Positions 9,870 through 21,096 of a stretch of DNA of 64,000 bases are shown in pieces. The notes below the pieces were generated by a model, which was not told where the DNA came from, searched no databases, and saw nothing but the letters and a program-made list of their open reading frames with translations. A program made the translations under genes and the position numbers. This DNA is from Chytridium lagenaria (taxonomy: Eukaryota; Chytridiomycota; Chytridiomycetes; Chytridiales; Chytridiaceae), in contig JAHLKC010000011.1 of the NCBI GenBank assembly GCA_025449115.1, positions 372,001 to 436,000 on the forward strand, given 5' to 3'. Within the stretch, counting starts at the first letter, position 1. Every line of letters starts with the position of its first letter.

Positions 9870-10891
9870 ATGTTCTCTGATGCACTCCTCAAACGCACCC
9901 TAGCCTTCACAGGCCTCACCTTCTCCACCTTCCCTCGCCCTCCATATCAACGGCCACACTCTCGCCATCATCAGCCCCCAACTAGCAAATTGGAGCCTAC
10001 TCAAATTCAGGCGGATCTACCAGAACCCCTTTGCCGAAGTCATGTTTGCCGTTTCCGTCGCTGTGCATGTTGGCGCTGGAGCAGGGTTATTTTGGAAACG
10101 GTTTGAAAGGGAACGGGAACGAGAGAGGAGACGGAAGGAGGTTGGTGAGGACGTGCCAGAGACGGATGAGGGGGTGAAGAAGGATGATGGGGAAAGGAGG
10201 GGAGGGTGGGCGAGGTATTTTGGGAGTGTGACGTTTCCGTTGACTTTGCATCGGTGAGGGGATGTAGTAGTTTGCTTTTTCCAAGGAATTAGACTCTAAT
10301 TGCTGTAAAGTGTGGCGGGCCAGGCTACAATTTTGATGTTGGCCGCGCATGTTGCTGCAACGCGGATTGGCACCTCTTCTATGTGAGTATTCATTTTTCC
10401 AGTTGAACCTTTAAACTTATGTTCATTCAACGCAATAATACATGTTTATTTAAATTGATCTATGCTAAATCTGATGGCGCTTTAACAGATCTCAAGGTTC
10501 CTTCAAGAACTGACCTCACCCTCGTCACCTTTGGTCTTGACACAAGTCGTCACCCCCATGTTTGCCTCACTCCTCCATATTTTTTATGTCACCTTCAGCG
10601 CGGGAAGGTGAGTCCCTTGCTTCCGTTTTGCAACTAATTCTCATCCCCTCTTTTTAAGCATGTACCATATGGTCTATGGTATGGTTAGATTCCGTTGACA
10701 TTCTCAACCTTAGACAATACATCACTCCCCCAAGAATGGTCACAGCAAAGTGGAACGCAATCGCGCTGTCGATTCTAGGATTAATGACTGTGACGGTGTT
10801 GGCAATTGGAGGGTGGATACATAAGATTGATATCCCCCAAGCGAGATATGTACTTCGAGATGGAAACATTTCTTGTGGAGTTTGCCTTTGA
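9870..10891 (+). CDS. Mcp1-like (DUF1691) membrane protein, frame broken
   Basis: Pieces in different frames line up as one multi-helix protein. The start at 9870 gives MFSDALLKRTLAFTG, then LALHINGHTLAIISP (frame switch in CCC at 9936-9938), then FRRIYQNPFAEVMFAVSVAV, a charged Glu/Arg linker, an exon with LAAHVAATRIGTSSM (about 10310-10380), another with DLTLVTFGL and MFASLLHIFYVTFSAG, and GSMYHMVYGMVRF near 10660. The regularly placed histidines in helices, HxxG-like groups and the YHxxYG segment suit the fungal Mcp1 family (DUF1691), mitochondrial outer-membrane proteins linked to lipid homeostasis. At least four one-base breaks occur, several within 50 bases, so it may be a real pseudogene or badly assembled. 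The true end may lie at 10937 in another frame. Confidence 0.55.
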
Positions 10892-11153
10892 GGGTGTTGC
10901 AGTTGGACTTCTCATTTCTCTGGGCCCGAGGCATTAATAATATTCGTACGCTTTGATATTCGTTGCTGTCGTTGCAGTATTGTAATAGATGATATTACCT
11001 ACAACCTTCCAGCAACTCTCCATCATATTATGACTGCAGTCGCAGAGGATTCTTGTCGACTTGGACTCTTCAACCCAGAATTTTCATAATATTTAACTTG
11101 CCTTTCCCAAAAGCAGAAACTGTGTAACTTCGGATATCAAACTGCTTTCCATC

Positions 11154-13399
11154 ATGTCCGGAATCCCATCAACGTCCTCAAGATCTCACATAAACCCTCC
11201 CCCCATATCCAACCACGCACGCACAGATCAAAATTCGTAATTTAGCCCTCGAAGCAGCTCTTCAACGAGAGAAAACTATGAAATTACCCAATTTTTCAAA
11301 CCATTCCCTCCAATCCCCCAAATCGAAGCACCACGGGAACCATCCTTTGACGGTCCTGTTGATAAGAAGCGTAAGGTATTGGAAAACGCTTGGAAAGATG
11401 GGGGGGAATGCCGGAAGGAGGAATGGGGGAGTGAAGCTTGAGAAGCGGGGACGGTGAGGCGGCGAAGGGGGAACCACACTTCTGCAGTGCTGGAACTCGA
11501 GAAAAAAATATTATGCAGCGCAGAAGGATGCAAGGAATAGGAGCTCAGGAGCTGTGTTTGTGTCGGGTGTGGAAGCTGCGGCTGGTCCAGCGAAAGCTGT
11601 GAATGAAAAAAAAGGTGAGGTTCAGTAGCTTTTGCGTAGAAATGTTTTATTTAAACAGCCTCGTTCAATTCTTGCTACTCTACAAAGTCAACTTTGCTTA
11701 ACACCATTCTGCTGCGTCCCCAAGCTCAGCTTATACTCACTTTTACTTAGATTTGAATCCATTTGACGATAGCATAAATGCAACGAAAGTGCCAGCGGGT
11801 CCTGTGGATGAGAGGTTGGATCCATACTCAGGGTTAAGAATAAAGTACGTGTTGATCTTTGATAGCCGTGAAGGATTTGTTTCGTCCAGCTAACTTATTG
11901 CTCCAGAGACCGCATCGTTTCACGTGCAGAGATGGACCGTCACATGCAATCCCGAACCTTTAAATCCCTCGCCTCTCTCCGTAATCTTCCTCACTACGGA
12001 GGCGATTTCTCCTTTGACTGGGTCACGGTTGGCGTCCTCGCTAGTCGCTCCGACCTCAAGACAGCATCGTCGGGAAAAAAGTTCTGTATCCTTCGACTCG
12101 CCGATTTGTGCGGTGAAATGATCAACGTGTTTTTGTTCGATGAGAGTTTAGATAGACATTTGAATGAGGAGGAGGGGGCTGTGCTTGCTATTTTAAATCC
12201 GAAAATCTTGCATCCCACAGAGGTTTTTTGCATGTGAGGTATACCTCTGTTAACGTTTTTTGTAGAAAGATGGTGCACCTGGGTTGAATGTGGATCATCC
12301 GGACAAGCTAATGCGGCTTGGAACGTCTATAGATCAAGGGCGGTGCAAGGGGAAGGGGAAGAACGGGGAGAAATGTCTTGCACTTATTAATAGGTGTCTT
12401 CAATACTTATCAGCGATTGCTAATGTAATTCAGGAAAAATGCGATTACTGCGACTTCCATTCCCTTCATGTTCTCAAATCTTCCAAACATCACCGTCAGG
12501 AATTTGCTATCGGGTAGGATAGATTGGACTTCATAGAACCATCTGACCCTTTATTTGAAGGAATGCCTCACTAATGTTAAACGACCCTTCAAATGATGCG
12601 AGCAAGAAAAGTCAAAGGAATAATCAGGCACATGGGACGTACCTCTTACCAGGAGGTCACATGCTTTCAACAAAAGGAAAAAAGTCGACCGTGATGGAGC
12701 CACTGAAAAGCTCAGGAGTCAATCTCGTGTCTCCGCAAATGTTAATTTTTAATTCCTGACATTAAAACTAATACGTCTTATAGTGCGGCTCTTCTATCGG
12801 AAGATAGCAAGGGTGCAAGGTATGTTCGTGCGGCACGAGGGATGAGTCCATGTAAGTAGTTCGGCCATGGTGGGTTCAGGTCGTCGATTAACGAGTTTTT
12901 ATAGCAAAAAAATCACCAACAAAGCCGATTTTTACAATGGAATGCAATTCGTAAGCTTGGCTTTGATCCCGTTACCGGAAAGGAGGCGATAGCAATAGCA
13001 GATCGATCACCTAACGCCACTCCGACCAAGAGAAAACGGGCTGAGGAGGAAGAAAAGGGAGAAAACGCAGGAACATTGGTCTCAAAGAAGAAGACGCCGT
13101 CACTGCCGCCGGCGATAAACTATGACGATGACGATGATGTAGATATTGATGATTCTGATGGAGTGGTGAGTCTTGAACGTTCTATCGGCTTTCGTTGGTC
13201 TAACACCTCGAAGGTCATGCTTGATCCATGTAAAATACTTCAACAAAACATGTTTAAAGAAAATAAACAAAGAGGTGACACAATTTGAAAACAAACCTTG
13301 CACGTTGCTTGCTATTAGAAATGGGTGAGGAAGGTGAGGGACAACTTGACAGACGAGACATGCCCTGCACGGCGATCATACATTAAAACGATCATCTAA
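11154..13399 (+). CDS. MCM10: Mcm10 replication initiation factor
   Basis: Mcm10 binds DNA, the CMG helicase and polymerase alpha during origin firing. The family's core is clear: DPYSGLRIK, then an OB-fold with [14 protein letters not shown] and [14 protein letters not shown], and a zinc finger formed by [19 protein letters not shown] plus [21 protein letters not shown] motif follows, then a Lys/Asp-rich C-terminus. A KKRKV nuclear-localisation-like motif occurs near 11370. Exons after the first: 11751-11844, 11907-12222, 12266-12393, 12434-12513, 12561-12740, 12784-12851, 12905-13165 and 13319-13399. Frame breaks appear in the first exon, at the 12393/12434 junction inside the zinc finger, and in a T run near 12938. 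The last exon ending at TAA 13397-13399 is my choice; reading through the donor would end at 13288. Confidence 0.9.
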
Positions 13400-13401
13400 A
13401 C

Positions 13402-16400
13402 ATGCATGTACCTTTTCAAATACATATTCAACGACAGCCGCAGCAGGAGGAATACGCGGCGCCGTTGCGAATCTTCTCATCCTCGGCGTCGTCTTCCACA
13501 TCATCTACAGTTGGTCCATCTTTGACATTTACTTCCGATCACCCCTCGTCCATGGCATGACACCAGTTGAACCTCCACAGCCTGCACCGGCAAAGCGAAT
13601 TGGTGTTGTTTGTAGGTGAGATACATACGATTTAGGATGATATTTGACTCTTGTCATTGTTTCATAGCCGATGGACTTCGAGCCGACAAGTTGTTTGAAA
13701 ACAGGATGGCTTTGTCGCCTTATTTAAAAGATGTAGTATTGTCAAAGGGATCTTGGGGAGTTTCACATACGCGGGTGCCTACCGAATCGAGGCCAGGGCA
13801 TGTTGCATTGATTGCAGGATTCTATGAGGATGTCAGCGCAGTCACCCAAGGTCAGCCTCTCATATGCCCCCATTTGCTCATCCAAGCTCGCTTGTGTATC
13901 TGATGACTTTTTTGTATTTGAAATAATGTAGGATGGAAAACGAACCCTGTCGAGTTTGATTCTTTATTCAATGAGTCGCGGAAAACTTGGTCGTTTGGGT
14001 CTCCCGATATTTTGCCCATGTTTGCTGAAGGCGCGAGTGACAAAAATCGCGTCGATATGTTTATGTATCCTGCTGAGAGTGAGGATTTCGCTGAAGAGGG
14101 TATGTTTCAAGGTCTCACGATCGTCGGCTTATGTGATTCTAATAGATGCAAGCAAACTCGATACATGGGTATTCGATAAAGTTGACGAGTTGCTGGTAAA
14201 TGCTACTACCGACAAATCGCTTTATTCTCTTCTTCATGAAGACAAGGTTGTTATCTTCTTGCAGTGAGTTTTTTTTTAGCCGTATTTTTGTCTCCCTTTC
14301 TCAGACGAGACTAACAGAGCTCCTAGCCTTCTCGGCCTTGACACTAATGGACATGCACATCGACCGTATTCCAAGGAGTACCTCGAAAATATCAAGCTGG
14401 TGGATAACGGCATCAAGACATTTGTAGACAGGATAGAGAAATTTTATAATGACGGGGAAAACAGCTTACGTCTTTACAGCGGATCACGGAATGAGTAATC
14501 GTGGAAACCATGGTGACGGACATCCAGAAAATACAGAGACACCCATCATTGTATGGGGAGCCGGTGTCGCTGGACCGAATAAGACGCATCCGACTGGGCA
14601 TAAGGAACAATGGAGTTTGGAGGATCTGCAGAGGAGTGATGTAAACCAAGCTGATATTGCACCGTTGATGGTAAGATTTCGCTCTTAAAAAAAAATAATG
14701 ATAACCTTAACCCACTACAGTCAACTTTGATCGGCGTGACATACCCTATGAACTCTGTAGGCGTTCTTCCGCTCGCCTACCTTAGTAATACCGACGAATA
14801 TAAAGCAAAGGCCGCTTATGGGAACGCTAAGCAAATCTTGCAACAATACCTCGTCAAAGAAGATTCCAAGCGTCGGACGGAACTATCTTTTGTCCCTTTC
14901 CATCCTCTTCTTAACCACTCTGATCGCGTCGCCGAGATTGAAACCTGATTGAACGCTCCGAAATCGAGCTGGCGGAATCCAAGAGCATGGAGATGGTCAT
15001 GCTTTGCATTGATGGGTTGAGATATTATCAGACGTATGACTGGTTGTTTTTGAGGAGTATTATATCGGCTGGGTATGCCGATGGATTGTGTATAGTTTGT
15101 TATTTATGGTCAAGACTTACGGGGGCTTGAAGGTGCAGAAGTCTAGCAACGCCGGGTCGCAACGTTTTGTAATGGAAATCCATTTTGTTTCAGAGTTCTG
15201 ACTCCTTTTCAGGTCAACGGAGTCGCACTTTTAGTCATTGCTGGGTTTTCGGCTCTCCTCTTGTGAAAAAGTCGCCACCAAATTATTACCTTTATATCAT
15301 TTTCTTGGTATATCTTTGGGCTGAGGCAGCAAAGATCCGCGCTTACGGAGTTGCCGCGCTTCGACACGGTCTGCAGAACGGTGGATGTGGACTGTCACAA
15401 AGGGTCTACTTTATGTCGGGCTTTGGAAATTTTGGTAGGTTTGACATTATAATTGCTTGAAGCATTTTGACAGTTGTTGAAATAGGTTTATAGTTACTTC
15501 AGAAGAGATATTTTGACGCCTTGTTTGGTTGTGGGAGGATTAATATGGCCATTCCTTTTGGATTCAGAGTTTCGGAAACAGAATCGGAGCATTGTTTTGT
15601 GGTGGAGGGTGTTTTGTGTCCTTACTAGCATCTTTACGGTATTGCGGTAGAAAAGGAGAAGATATCCAGCTCGTGTATGTTTCTTTTCTTCTCTTATTTT
15701 TTCACTGATACAAGCGTATTGCTAACTCTGATAATCTAGAATCTATGGAGGCGCTGTAGTTTTTGTATCAGGACTGGTGTCGTGTATCTTCTCCCGAGAC
15801 ATGTGTCGTCTCTTCCGAAATCGCAGGGCAAGAAATTGACTGGAAAGGGACAGCCGCCCAACATTATTCTTTTACAGGTATGATTTAGCGATTATAACTC
15901 AATTTAAACTAACCATTCCAGCTTTTGATTATTTTAATAAGCATGATCATGTTTACGATACTTCATCAAAGTTAAAACGTAAGAAGGACTTCCATTCTTA
16001 ACCAAGTCGTGAGTTGGTTGATCCTTGCATCTTGTGTTGGAATACCTGCATTGGATACCGCCAAAGAAGGGCACCACTTTTTGAGAAGAATTGTTGTGAT
16101 ATACTTATCTTTCGCGCCTCTATTTATTTTTACTTAGCATTTCGTAAGTTTTTGTGTATATTTTAAAAGCTCACAGATTTTCATCAGTTATGAGGCTTTA
16201 TTTTACGCCGTTTTCTCGCTACTTCTAATTTCTTGGCTCGTCCTTGAACGCAGAATCTATTCATACAGTGCAGCCTTCCCGCTCAGCAATGACTATCAAG
16301 TGAGGATCATATACATGGTAGTTAAGTTAATTCATTTAATTTAGGATGTGACAAAAAAGCGCGAGGGATCCTCATCCTACCGACCTCTCGTCTCCGATGA

Positions 16401-17027
16401 CCTCCGCATCGCTGTCTTCTTTCTCCTGTTTTGTCAACGTAGCCTTCTTTGGCACAGGCAACATTGCCTCTGTCTCCTCTTTCTCGCTTGAATCCGTCTA
16501 CCGTTTCACCACCGTCTTCAACCCCTTTCTCATGGCAGCCCTCCTGATTATGAAAATATGGGTCCCCTTCTTCCTTCTTTCCGCCATTTTCGGAGTTCTC
16601 TCACGTTCCCTAGAACTCCCAGCATTCAGTCTCTTCCTGATGGTCCTCTCCACCACGGACGTGATGACGCTCAATTTCTTTTTCTTGGTAAGGGATGATG
16701 GAGTTGGTTGGAGTTGGGACGACTATAAGTCATTTTATTATTGCAAGTGCTTTCATTGTGTTTCAGATTGTGTTGTTTAGTGTAGGGCATTTCCTTGTGG
16801 GGAAAGTATTGATTCCGAACATTAAGAAGAGCTCAAAAAGGCTCAGTGAAAGGGTTTCGTGGTTATTACAATATAGAGAGTGTTTTTTATTTGTTTTACA
16901 GTTTTTTTATTACACGAGATATGTTGCAAGGATCAGACTGGGCCTAGTGAGCTGGTCATTCTTGATATGGGTAATGTTGAAAGATGGACGTGGTGAATGC
17001 TTGCTTGGGGGATGTTTATTATGTTGA
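13402..17027 (+). CDS. MCD4: GPI ethanolamine phosphate transferase 1 (PIG-N/Mcd4)
   Basis: ER multi-pass enzyme that adds ethanolamine phosphate to the first mannose of GPI anchors. The N-terminal anchor [19 protein letters not shown] is followed by [10 protein letters not shown], then the alkaline-phosphatase-like catalytic domain with [53 protein letters not shown] and [17 protein letters not shown]. The C-terminal membrane domain contains [20 protein letters not shown] and [20 protein letters not shown]. Early exons: to 13611, 13668-13850, from 13932. The ATGs at 13402 and 13406 are both out of frame with the anchor, so the start is not settled. One-base breaks occur at the GGGG of 14454-14457, near 14942, and several in the membrane part. 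It begins two or so bases after the MCM10 stop. Confidence 0.92.
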
Positions 17028-17569
17028 CTATTCGATGGAAATAATATCCTTAATCATCATTTTTTTCTTCGTGGATATCACCGCCTTCTCTTCGGTTTTG
17101 GAGTGAGGCTGTTTGATTAACCAAAAAATTTTGCATGGCCGTGCATGTTCTGCTTGCAGAGATGCACAAGGAAAATAAAAGAGAGTAAATATTAATGACC
17201 GAACCACGTTTTAAAAAAAAACAAAACATGATTAAGATGAAAAGTTATGCGGTGGATTCAAAGATAAAAAATTAGTTTGGAGAAGTGAAATGAGGTTTGG
17301 TGTACGGTGATATTTATTCAGTGATATTTATTCAATTCAAGGGTTTTTTTTAATGTTCATCACAATAGGTTGATAGTGGCAAATATGCAAAATCGCAAAA
17401 ACTAAACAATGACGGTTTTTTTTTCAAGTAAAAAGAGAAAAGAAAAAAGGAACAAAAGAGAAACCATAGAGTTTAAGAGCAGTGATAGAAACCCCCACCA
17501 AAAGCAAACGATGACAAAGTATCCAAAATAAAAATACATCATAAAAACAACATAACGCATACATTAAAA
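17028..17569. other. Intergenic between convergent genes
   Basis: AT-rich 3' flanks of PIG-N and the PH-domain gene. A short direct repeat GTGATATTTATTCA occurs twice near 17307-17334. No gene seen. Confidence 0.5.
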
Positions 17570-19909
17570 TCATTCCCCTCTTTTCTTCATCGGCGCCCCT
17601 CTCACCATAAACACTGGTTTCTCCTTCTTCGTCTTCTCCTTCTTACTCCCCGGCCACGCACTCCCATTCCCCCTTCCTCCCCGTCACCGTAGGATTCTGC
17701 GCAACCCGTCAACGTGACCAACTTATTCGCATCAGGTACCGCCCTAAACTGCGCACCGCCACGCACCATAAACTCTCGCCTGTTTCTTTGGCGCCACCAC
17801 TTCAGGAACATGAATCCCAGGAGATTGCGAGAGAACCACAATCTGGTTCTCGGTGGAGGATGTGGAATGAACCGAGGACGGGGAGAGGACTGACGATGGG
17901 ATGGAGGGGATGACGGATTTAGAGGCTGAACCGCCGGATGCGATGGAGGCGGTATCGATGGATGGACGGTCGGGTTTGGTTGTGTCGAGGGAAGGACGGG
18001 GTTGGGAGGTTTGGATTTTGGGTTGTCGAGTACCCCCGCGAACAAGGTAAACGTGAGCCTGGGAGGTATCGGCACCGCCAGATTTGATGTTTAGGATTTT
18101 CTTGATGTCGAACGCGGTCTTTTTCTTCGAGTTGTTGGAGGAGGTGTCGTCGGATTTGGTGATGGGATGGGCTGAGGCGTCGATGGTTGTGCCTGAGGCG
18201 AGGGAGTTGCGACGTGGGGCGAGCTCTGGATGGGAGGGGGAGTGGATGGAGGTGTTGAAGTAGTTTGTGACGGCGTGGTGGGAGGGGTTTGGGAGGGGTT
18301 TTTGGAGATTGAGGGATTGGGAGGGGGATTTTATGGATTCGTCGGAAATGGCGCGACGGAGACGGGGTTGAGGGGCAGAGTAGGAGGATGCAGGGTAGTA
18401 TGATTGTTGCTGGAATGGTTGTTGTTGGGGGAGGTTCAGTTTTAACACGGCTTCTTGGGCTTTAGCGAGTTGGACAGAGGCATTGAGGATGGCTGACCAC
18501 GCTTCTGCTTCGTCGTCGGTTTGAGCGCGGATGGTCCAGACGGAGACGGAGGCGCCAAAGGCGGTGGTGAGGGTGAGGATGTTTCCGCCGACGGCGATGT
18601 TGCAGAACTTAGGGTTGATGCGGAGGGATTCTATGGGGTAGTCTTGGGGATCGTGGTCTGCTCGGAAGAGGTGAACGATGGAGCCTGCGACAACGATGAA
18701 ACGTTTGTGGAAATGGTTAAGGGTTGGGGATGTTGGCGACGGGGCGAGGTGTTCAATGTGGCCAAAATAGGTGCCTTCTGTTGCGGTTAGGGTGGCGAGT
18801 TGGATGGGGGCGATTGGGGGCGGTGCGTCGAGGGTTTGGGGGGTTGGGAGGGGGGTTGAGGAGGTATTGAGGTGGAGAATTGGGGGGTGGAGGCGGGGGG
18901 GGGATGTGAGGGACATTTCAGGGGAGGGACCGGCAGAGGAGGGGGGCGTTGGGAGAGGGGCTCTTAAGGGTGCGCCAAGGTATTTTGTCGCGTTTGGTGT
19001 CGAGTAGTTGGTTGGGGAGGATGAGACGGTGGAGATATGGGATAGGGCAGAGGGGAGTGGAGAGACGTCTCTCGTTGAATGGAAGGAGGAGTTTCCGGTG
19101 AAAGATCTTGCTGCCATCGGTGGTGGTGCTGCTGTGACGGGCGACAGGTTTTCTATCTCGGAGATGGAGGTGTCAATCTCATCGAGGATTGAGTCGTAGT
19201 AATCGTAATTGTTCGTTGGGGTGGGTGAAGGGGCGGGTTGTTGTTGTTGAGTGAAATTACCTGCTGCAGACGCGACGGCTAAGGCAGATGATGCTTCGAC
19301 GGTGGCGAGATGCGTTTGTTGAAGACGCGGAAGAGGGGGTTGCTGTTGAGATCGCAAGTGTTGAAGATGGGGGTGTCCGCTTGAAGCGGCAGAAGACGGA
19401 GAGATGAAGTGATTAGGGGCCATTCTTGCATGCGGTTGCTGATCCTTCCTAATGCCGTTCTCCACGAGTCCCAGTAACGTATCGTGGAGTTCCTGAAGCG
19501 AATGCAAAACGTTGGGGTCGGCGTTGTTGGCGGAAAGTTGGCCCATGGCACGTTGGTTCTGCATGGATGGAGGAGGAGACATGACGGGGAGTTGTTGCCC
19601 CCAACCGTTTTGAGCCTGCTGTTGCTGGTACATGCCATAGTCGCCCTTTGGTGAACCTGCCATGCTGGATGGAGCCACCCTCCGTCCAGGCATGGAAGAA
19701 GATGTGGCCATGCCTACACCCGAATCGAATCTCTGGTGATGAAACTGTTGCTGCGTCGATGATCCTCTCGGCGGCTGTTGCTGAAGTTGCTGATAATGTT
19801 GTTGAAGGTAGGATGGGGAGATGTTGGTGTTCGAGATGTTGTTGATAGGGTGGACATATGGTTGCGATGCCGCACCAGAGTCGGCACCGTTGTAATCACC
19901 CGCTACCAT
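17570..19909 (-). CDS. PH-domain protein with repeated C-terminal VRG motif
   Basis: A single exon of 721 residues starts at 19909 (MVAGDYNGAD). The first 370 residues are low-complexity, rich in Gln, Ser and Pro. Residues about 372-482 form a pleckstrin-homology domain: TYFGHIEHL, KRFIVVAGSIVHLFR, SVWTIRAQTDDEAEAWSAIL with the conserved tryptophan in the last helix. A basic KKILNIK segment and the motif VYLVRGG follow near residue 625. The frame stops at 17744, but coding resemblance continues in shifted frames to a TGA at 17570-17572, containing two further copies of the motif (FMVRGGAQF, VFMVRGAP), so I extend the gene there. It is probably a membrane- or cortex-associated adaptor; no catalytic domain is visible. 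Confidence 0.75.
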
Positions 19910-21096
19910 CTGAGGGTTTATCCACGGAATTGATGAAAGATATTGGAAAAGAGTAAGAGGGGCTCTTCCGTTTGACTCTATATGATAGAATCAAAGGCGT
20001 TTTTTTTTTTCTGACCGCACGTGTATATCGTGGATGAGTATGCGCAATTGCAAACTAGAAGTACCGTTCGTCGACGTATAATTGAATTTTGATGGGTTGT
20101 TAAAGGAAAGACAGCGCAAAGGTCGTTGCAGCTTGCATGCACACCCCACGAAAGGAAAAAGACCGACAGATGGATGGATGGATGATGAATCGATGAAAGA
20201 AAGAAAGAAAAGAACGAAAGACGGTATGATCAAGGAAGGTGCGTAATTCAGATGAAAAGGGGCGAGCAGCACCAGAGGAGATGCAAGGAACGAGAGAATG
20301 GGGGGAGGAGGAGGAGGAGGCCGAGGGAGGGGCTTATCGTTGTTCAAAACCAGGATGGAATAAATAAATTAATAAATAAAATAAATTATGAATTAATTAA
20401 TGACTTGATGGCTTTTGGTTTGTCAGTTGGTGTTTGTCCAAGGCTCTAACAGGTATTATAATAAATATTTATTTTTATTATTACATGAAATATCAAAAAA
20501 GGAAATTTACATGTTACATGAATAAAATAAAATAAAATAAATAATTTTAGAGTTTGTCTAAGGGCAATAACTAAAATAAAATAAAATAAATTAAATAAAA
20601 ATAAAAATAAAGTAATTAACGATCATCATCCATCACTGCTCATAAATACGTAATACCGTTTCCCTTATCCTTATCGCACGAATCATCGTCTCTTGCACCC
20701 AGGCTGCCGCCGCAGTCAGCATAATTCCTTGGTACAAAAAGACATGAGCCCATCCCTTTATGGCTTGGTACCACCACCTCGGTACTACAGACACCCTCAA
20801 AGGGGACCAAAGGTAAAAAATATAATCAATTAAATATTAACTAATATATAGCAACTTTAAATCATAAGTATATATCGGCCAGGCATCGTATTTTCTCTTT
20901 TTTTTTTTTTTTTTCTTTAGGGAAAGAAAAATAGTTCAAGGGTTTCAAAGGGAAACATGGAAGGGCTATAAAATAAAAACTGTTGTTCATTATTATTGAT
21001 GAAAAAATGTATGGAAATGTAAGTAAGGGCGATTTCATCAAGTTCCATTGTTTTTTTATTTCACAGGAGTGGAAGGGCGTCTAACTACGCCTCTAC
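19910..21096. other. Intergenic, AT-rich with AAATA repeats
   Basis: Holds a GATG microsatellite (about 20168-20186), a long AAATAA/ATAAA-rich tract (about 20355-20620), and poly-T near 20898-20916. Two GGTAC-containing segments near 20731-20790 are partly repeated. No gene recognised. Confidence 0.6.
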
